Source: Tachypleus tridentatus
Lineage: Eukaryota > Arthropoda > Merostomata > Xiphosura > Limulidae
Reading direction: 5' to 3'
Assembly: GCF_004210375.1 (NCBI RefSeq)
Contig: NC_134829.1
Span: 28,536,034-28,600,033 of the forward strand
DNA: 64,000 nt
In this document: piece by piece, positions 57,966 to 64,000 of the stretch
How the letters are laid out: every line of letters begins with the position of its first letter
Numbering within the stretch: the first letter of the stretch is position 1
The notes under the pieces: generated by a model
What the model saw: the letters and a program-made list of their open reading frames with translations, nothing else
Database searches by the model: none
What the model was told of the DNA's origin: nothing
Made by a program: the position numbers and the translations under genes

Positions 57966-59475
57966 TGTGTAACCATATTAAGGTGTGAACCAAGACCTGA
58001 ATAAAAACTAAAGAAGATGCTTGAAAATAATAATAATATAATCTGTTCTCAATTAAAACTAGTTACTCTTTTAGGTAGACAATAAAATTGTAAAAAGAAA
58101 TTTGTTTTTAGGAAAAAACGTTTTGCAGCTCTGAAGAAATTAAAATATTCATTTCTTTATTGTGACTTACACTGTATAATATCCAGAATGGACAAGATAT
58201 TGGTACTAAAATTTTTTTAGTTAAAATTAAAGGAAATGCTGTCTTTGGTACAATAACTTAAGAATAAATTACTCTATATATCCTAAACTCTTGTACATGA
58301 AAATGAATCATACACACAAAGTGGTACAAAACCTGTAATTACCTGAAAATACAATTAATTTCAGTGGGTTTTTCTATAAAAATTTCCACAAGAAAACAAA
58401 AATAATATATAATTAACTAAATTATAAAAGAGAAACTTTTAGAAAAAAAAAAATTAAAATGATTTCTTAATGTTCTTGTAGATTTCAGTTACTGGTTTTG
58501 ATGTTTTTGTACATTTCTAATGAAATATTTCTGTAGAGACCTACTATCAGCATTTGTAAATACTTTTGTTCTTTTGTTAAAATGTTAACATTGCTTCTTT
58601 CTCAGTCTGTAACTTCTATTTTTCAAAATTGCATATTTAGCAATATCTCCATGAGTTTTCAGTGTTCCACAGAAGTAATAAAAATTTAATTAATGTAACA
58701 ACTATTCAGTGACTAGATGTTTGGCTGTAAAATTTGAGAATATATTCATTACATGTCCAAAACATTATTTTCCGTACTTCTGGCTTTTTAAGACCCATGT
58801 AGAGCATTTTACAAAATTTCTATTGATGATAAAAATATTCAATGTTTGTTAAACTATGTTAAAGTTATATATGTAAATAAGCTAATATGATTGTTTTGGA
58901 ACAATAATTTCATTTCCTTGTTTACTATTTTTGGCATTGGGTATTTGAGTCTTTTTTTTTTCCCTAATTTTCTTCTAAAACATTGAGTTTTTCATTAGTT
59001 TTTCTATTTTTCCTTTTTCATGATGGCATTATGCTCCCCTCGGTGTGGATTCCTGTACGTGGTGAGGGGACCTCCCAGGGAAGGTTCTGTTCTATCTGGT
59101 TACCTTCTCTGGGATCTAAACATCCACCCATGTGTTTGCCATGCGTGGCGACCCGTGAAGGGGAGGAGAGAATCCTGGTGGTTGAGGGGTCCAACCCTAA
59201 CACACCACTTTGGCCTCAATTCCTGTAGGCGGGCGGCCTTTGGGTGGCCCCCCTTGGGTCAATCGGCTGGTTTACTTGGGCTAGAGTCAACCAAGTACCA
59301 GTGTTGGAAGTTCTCAATGGGTGTTGTGGACATTGTGTCTGATGCTGGTGTTTGGGTATAGTGCTCACGAAACCCTGGCGTTGCTGCATTGTCTTTGCGT
59401 GACTTTGTAGTGCATCCCCTTGTAGGGCTCCATGGTGGGTGGGGTCAGTGGGTACCGAAATTTTTTCTTTTTCCT

Positions 59476-60550
59476 ATGGATCCTCTAAAAAATTTAAATA
59501 AAATTGTAAAAACACAGTCAATGGGTAAGCAACCACGTCTTGAACACTCAGAACAGCAATCTTCAACATCAGTAACACACGTACCTCATTTTATTATATT
59601 ACATTCTCTTTCGGAAAAACCTTTAGGGCAAATGTCCCCTTTTTTATTCAAAAGGGACTAGAGGGACTTGCTGGCTCTCCAAAGTCAGTAAAGAAACTTC
59701 GATCTGGTGACATATTGGTTGATGGATTTACGCAAAGATGGATTTACACTGCCAACAGATACCCTCGTTTTAACGTTTACTTCACCACGTGCACCTGCCA
59801 CCATCAAGGCAGGTTATCTCATTTGCAGGGTTCGGCCATACATACCAAACCCTCTTTGATGTTTCCAATGTCAGAGATTCGGCCACTCAAAGACATCTTG
59901 TCGTGGTTCCCTGACACGTGCTCGTTGTGGAGGCAAGGACCACGATGCCTATGACTGTGACATGAACCCACATTGCGTAAACTGCAATGGTTCTCACCCC
60001 TCTTACTTTCGTTCTTGCCCAAAATGGTTAGAGGAAAAAGAGGTGCAGCGTTTGAAAACGACACATAACATTAGTTATCCTGAGACTCGGAAATTGCTGC
60101 CCACAACTCCATCTCGGACGTATGCTGCTGCACTTCATTCCACAACTACAGTGGGAGTGCAGACAGATCTCTCTGTGCCTCTAAGAGAATCGTTTTCAAA
60201 ACAAATGAAAAGCCTTTTGACCTCCGTGGTTAAAAAGGTTGATGAATCGACTTCCACACCCATCTCTGTTCCTCCCATACCTTCCAACAAACCTCAAGAT
60301 CCACGTCCTTCAGTTTCAAATACAGGCATTTCTTCTGATACATCTTTTTCTCCCACCACAAGAGACAAAACAATTATTCGTTCGCGTCCTCAGTCACTGG
60401 ATTCCCCTTCCAATAACAAAAACCTGCCCACCCGACCCAGAGCAGGATCCATGGAGGTTGATAGACCTCCTCCGACTAAAGACAGTAAAGAAAAAAAGAC
60501 GTGGTCGTAAACCGAAGGGTTCTCCAGCCACTTCACCTACCCGTTCTTAA
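59476..60550 (+). pseudogene. LINE ORF1 (nucleic-acid-binding protein), broken
   Basis: ORF1 proteins of I-type LINEs coat the element RNA. Seen: a start region MDPLKNLNKIVKTQ; ILHSLSEKPLGQMSPFLF then, after a frame change near 59655, GLAGSPKSVKKLRSGDILVD; and three CCHC-type knuckles at about 59859-60023 (CFQCQRFGHSKTSC, then CGGKDHDAYDC, then CVNCNGSHPSYFRSC). A Ser/Pro-rich tail ends RGRKPKGSPATSPTRS at 60547 after another frame change near 60490. An in-frame TGA precedes the first knuckle. ORF2 starts 3-6 bases after the ORF1 stop, a common spacing in this class. Confidence 0.85.
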
Positions 60551-60552
60551 AA

Positions 60553-63500
60553 ATGGCCACCTTGATACAATGGAACTGTCGAGGTTTACGTTCTAATCTA
60601 GATGATATCAAAATGCTGATTGCTTCCTACCATCCTGTTTGTCTTTCTTTACAAGAAACACATCTCAAAACTCCTGATACTGTCTCCATTCGGCAGTTTT
60701 CTCTGTACAGAAATGACAGGTTGTGTGATGGTCGAGTACATGGAGGGGTGGCACTGTTGGTTGATCAACACGTGCCAATCCTGTCTTTGTCACTCAACAC
60801 ACCCTTGGAGGCTGTAGCCATCCGTGTTTCCTTGGGTCATACCATCACTGTTTGTTCTCTGTACCTGTCCCCTGGAGAGACATATGATCAATCAGATCTT
60901 GATGCTCTCGTTGAACAATTGCCATCTCCATTTCTAATCCTAGGGGATTTTAATGGACATCATCCCCTCTGGGGAAGTGCTATTATTGATGGGAGGGGCT
61001 GATCTGTAGAGCGGATGCTCTCTGATCACAATCTTTCTCTTTTCAATACTGGTTCTTTCACTTACTTTCATGCACCTAGTCAGTCCCTTACCGCTATTGA
61101 TCTCTCAGTTTGCTCCCCTTCATTATTCTCCCATTTTTCATGGAGGGTTGACAGTAATCCACTAGGCAGTGATCATTTTCCTATCCTTTTGAGAGAGACT
61201 GGCCGTGGTCGATGCCACCCTACCCGCGTGCCCCGGTGGAAGCTGGATCAGGCAGACTGGTCCACTTTCACTGCTCTCGCAGAACTTGCTCCTGCCATCA
61301 TACATCAGCCATCAATAGACAACTGTGTAGCAGCGGTAACTGACTGTATTACACATGCAGCTGCTCAGTGTATTCCTAAAACCTCAACACGTTTTCCACG
61401 ATATCCTCGTCCGTGGTGGAATCCTGCTTGCCACTTAGCACGGAAGGCTCAAAAGCGGGCCTGGGATACTTTTCGTAGATATCCCACACTTTCAAACCGG
61501 GTTGCTTTCCAATGGGCCCATGCACATGCTAGGTGGGTAAGACATCAAAGCCAGAAGGAATCTTGGATTAAGTTCACAACCAGCATACCTTCTACCACCA
61601 GTTCCAAGATCATATGGGACAGGATTCGAAAGGTTAATGGGCACTACAATTCTGTTCCCCTCTCGATCTTACTCTCTGATGGTCAGGAGGAGACTGATGT
61701 TCGGAACATCGCTAACACTCTAGGTGAAAGCTTTTGCCGGGTACCTAGCACTTCTGCTTGTTCCTCCACCTTCCTGGCCATCAAGACTCGGGCAGAGCGA
61801 TCATCTCTTTCCTTTCGAACTGACTGTTTCTTTGACTATAATTGTCCCTTTACCCTGGTGGAACTAAAAATGGCCCTTCATCGGTCTGCCAGTACGTCTG
61901 TTGGACCTGATGATATTCATTATGACATGCTACACCATCTATCTCCTGCTTCTCTTGATGTCCTTCTGATTGTTTTCAACTGGATCTGGCAGGAGAATGT
62001 TTTTCCTGATGCCTGGCGCCAGGCTATTATTTTACCTTTCTCTAAGCCAGGGAAAGATCCCAAGATTCCTTCAAACTACCGTCCAATTGCTTTGACGAGC
62101 TGTCTCTGTAAGACATTAGAAAGGATGGTCAATGCTCGTTTGGTTTGGTTCCTTGAATCAAACAACCTCCTCTCGCCCACCCAGTGTGGGTTCCGTCAAC
62201 AGCACTCCACCACAGACCACCTAATTCATCTTGAAACATTTATCAGAGAAGCCTTTCTCAACTGCCAACATCTTGTATCAGTATTCTTTGACATAGAGAA
62301 GGCTTACGACACAACATGGAGGTATGGCGTTTTGCGAGACCTCCATACATATGGGTACGTGGCCATCTACCCATGTTTATTAAAAAATTTTTAATGGACA
62401 GGAGATTCCAAGTTCGTGTGGATTCGACACTTTCCCATTCTTTTGTACAGGAACTTGGAGTCCCTCAAGGCTGTGTATTGAGTGTTACACTCTTCAGTAT
62501 AAAGATAAATGCCATCACTGAACAACTCCCTCTCACTGTTGCGAATGGGCTGTATGTCGACGACTTTCACATCTCATGTCAGTCGTCAAACATGAGATAT
62601 ATTGAGCAGCAACTACAAACCGCCCTCAATTGTGTACGGAAGTGGACTCTGGCGAACGGCTTTAATTTCTCTCTCTCCAAAACTGTATGCATGCACTTTT
62701 GCTGTCGACGGGGGTATTCACCCTGATCCTGAACTTCATATCGGTGAAGTTTTGCTGCCAGTGGTCCCGGAGACCAAGTTCTTGGGGCTTATTTTTATCG
62801 TAAACTGACCTTTATACCACACTTAAAGCAGCTTCAGGTCAAATGCACAAGAGCACTGAATATCCTCTGTGTTCTCTCTTCTACCAGTTGGGGGGCAGAT
62901 CGCTGTTCAATGATAAAGGTATATCGTGCTCTTATTAGATCGAAACTCGATTATGGATCAGTGGTCTATGGCTCTGCCAGACCCTCGGCCTTAAAGATGC
63001 TGGACCCCATTCATCACCAAGTACTTCGACTCTGCACTGGGGCTTTCTGTACCTCTCCAGTTCAAAGTATATACATTGAATCTCATGAACCTTCTCTACG
63101 CCTTTGCCGTTTGCAACTATCTTTACAATATACTTCGAAACTTCATTCCTTACCAAAGCATCCCACCTGGAAATGTGTTTTCCTTCCTCGGTGGGCAGTA
63201 CTTTTCAGAACAGGCGATCTGTCATTGCTCCGTTTGGCCTTAGCATCCGGCTAATTGGATGAATTGGGTCTGTCCTTGGATAACATTGCAGATTCCACAG
63301 GTTGGCCCATCCCACCATGGCTTATTACAGCTCCCAAATGTGACCTTTCTTTCAGTCACCTAAAAAAGGCAGATACTCCAGATTGGAAGTACCGTCTTTT
63401 ATTCAATGAATATCTTTCAAACAATCATTCAATTTCCATTTATACAGATGGTTCCAAATCAGGTAATTTAGTGGGCTCTGCTATGGTTTGCTATGGGTCA

Positions 63501-64000
63501 GTAGTTGCGTGCAGAATCCCTTCTACAGCTTCTGTGTTCACTGCTGAACTGTATGCCATATCTCTTGCCCTGGATCATATTGCAGCTGAGCAGTACTCCA
63601 ACTGCACTATTTATACTGATTCGCTTAGTTCTACACTTGCCTTGAAATCGCTACACGTTAGCTCACATTCTATTCTCGCTGATATTCGAAACCGACTGGC
63701 CCATTTCTCATTAGCAGCTACTTCAATCCAGTTTTTCTGGATACCAGGCCATGTTGGTATTCGTGGGAACGAGCTTGCAGACATGGCAGCTAAATATGTC
63801 TGCTTCAGCACCATCACTCCTATGCCTATTCCGTACATGGACTATGGTGTTGTCTTCAAGGCTCGGCTCCGTGCCAGTTGGCAGTCCACTTGGAGTGAGC
63901 AATGTAACAACAAACTTTTTCAAATCAAACCCAAAATTGGACTTTGGCCATCTAGTTTCCGTAAAGTTCGGAAGGAGGAAGTTGTTCTCACTAGGCTACG
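60553..64000 (+). pseudogene. LINE ORF2: endonuclease, reverse transcriptase, RNase H; broken
   Basis: AP-type endonuclease at about 60553-61200: IQWNCRGLRSN, QETHLK, GGVALLVD, LILGDFNGHHPLWGS and SDHFPIL. An in-frame TGA at 61000-61002 interrupts it. Reverse transcriptase at about 61840-62720: PDDIHYDML, NYRPIALTS, QCGFRQQHST and FFDIEKAYDT. A frame change near 62350 follows, then VPQGCVLS and the catalytic YVDDF. Further frame changes lie near 62705 and 62800, and there is an in-frame TAA at 63252. RNase H at about 63430-63800 keeps all four acidic positions: YTDGSKSG, FTAELYA, YTDSLSS and HVGIRGNELADMAA. The open frame then runs off the window. It encoded the enzymes for target-primed reverse transcription; this copy cannot make them. 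Confidence 0.92.

Larger units (their letters stand above)
52453..59000. other. CNOT1 intron 1, mostly unremarkable AT-rich DNA
   Basis: No coding-like exon found. It contains a SINE-B fragment, a possible piggyBac-like element, an AT dinucleotide run near 53819 and a TG/TA run near 57280. The intron continues past the LINE to the window edge. Confidence 0.6.
59020..64000 (+). mobile_element. I-clade LINE, nearly full length, runs off the window
   Basis: About 5 kb of GC-richer DNA inserted in CNOT1 intron 1, same strand as the gene. It has a 5' UTR of about 450 bp, ORF1 with zinc knuckles, and ORF2 with endonuclease, reverse transcriptase and RNase H. The RNase H domain after the reverse transcriptase places it in the I superfamily of non-LTR retrotransposons. 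The 3' end lies beyond 64000. Several stops and frame changes mean this copy is inactive, but the low decay shows it is far younger than the LINE fragments at 12.6 and 14.7 kb. Confidence 0.9.

Noticed and set aside
59018-59361. Open frames of 61-113 codons at the start of the LINE.
   Set aside because: They lie in the GC-rich 5' UTR of the element on both strands; ORF1 starts at 59476.
1-64000. CRISPR arrays, operons, bacterial genes or an integrated virus.
   Set aside because: None seen. Tandem arrays here are minisatellite or SINE-derived, and the retroelements are non-LTR LINEs and a DIRS-type element.

Overview
The window looks like intron-rich, AT-rich nuclear DNA from an arthropod. 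Horseshoe crab (Xiphosura) is my best guess. That guess rests on an abundant tRNA-derived SINE whose consensus I associate from memory with horseshoe crab sequence; no database search was possible. Genes have small exons, long introns, GT..AG splice sites and no operons. Nearly all short open frames in the window are chance reading of intronic or intergenic DNA.

Two cellular genes are supported, both on the + strand. (1) About 16.3-40.1 kb: eight exons that join in consistent reading phase and encode a protein I identify as a candidate orthologue of the shelterin subunit TPP1 (gene ACD). It has an N-terminal OB fold spread over exons 1-4, a linker in exons 5-7, and a very long last exon ending in a short amphipathic helix. 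That last exon is split by a single -1 frameshift, with the canonical slippery heptamer A AAA AAC inside the only interval where the shift can occur. (2) From 52.35 kb: the first coding exon of CNOT1, the scaffold of the CCR4-NOT deadenylase. It encodes 34 residues beginning [15 protein letters not shown] and ends at a good donor. Its 5' leader carries a perfect 12-bp hairpin and a three-codon upstream ORF overlapping the start codon. The rest of CNOT1 lies beyond the window.

Layout: 1-16 kb is intergenic, with a decayed mariner, many SINEs, MITEs and two old LINE fragments. 16.3-40.1 kb is ACD. Its introns hold SINEs, hAT-, piggyBac- and Tigger-like MITEs, a 185-bp exact direct duplication, a decayed element ORF, a minisatellite and a DIRS-type retroelement that still has inverted terminal repeats. 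40.1-52.1 kb is intergenic, with a second decayed element ORF on the minus strand and a dense SINE cluster (tandem dimer, nested pair). 52.1-64 kb is the CNOT1 5' end and intron 1, into which a nearly full-length I-clade LINE (59.0 kb to the window edge) is inserted.

Three SINE families are called here SINE-A (tRNA-like head, body with ggcggtgggtggtgatga, aaacaaac tail), SINE-B (head with gtttcgatacccg) and SINE-C (tail with gatgtggctttgctataag). Their 3' tails look related.
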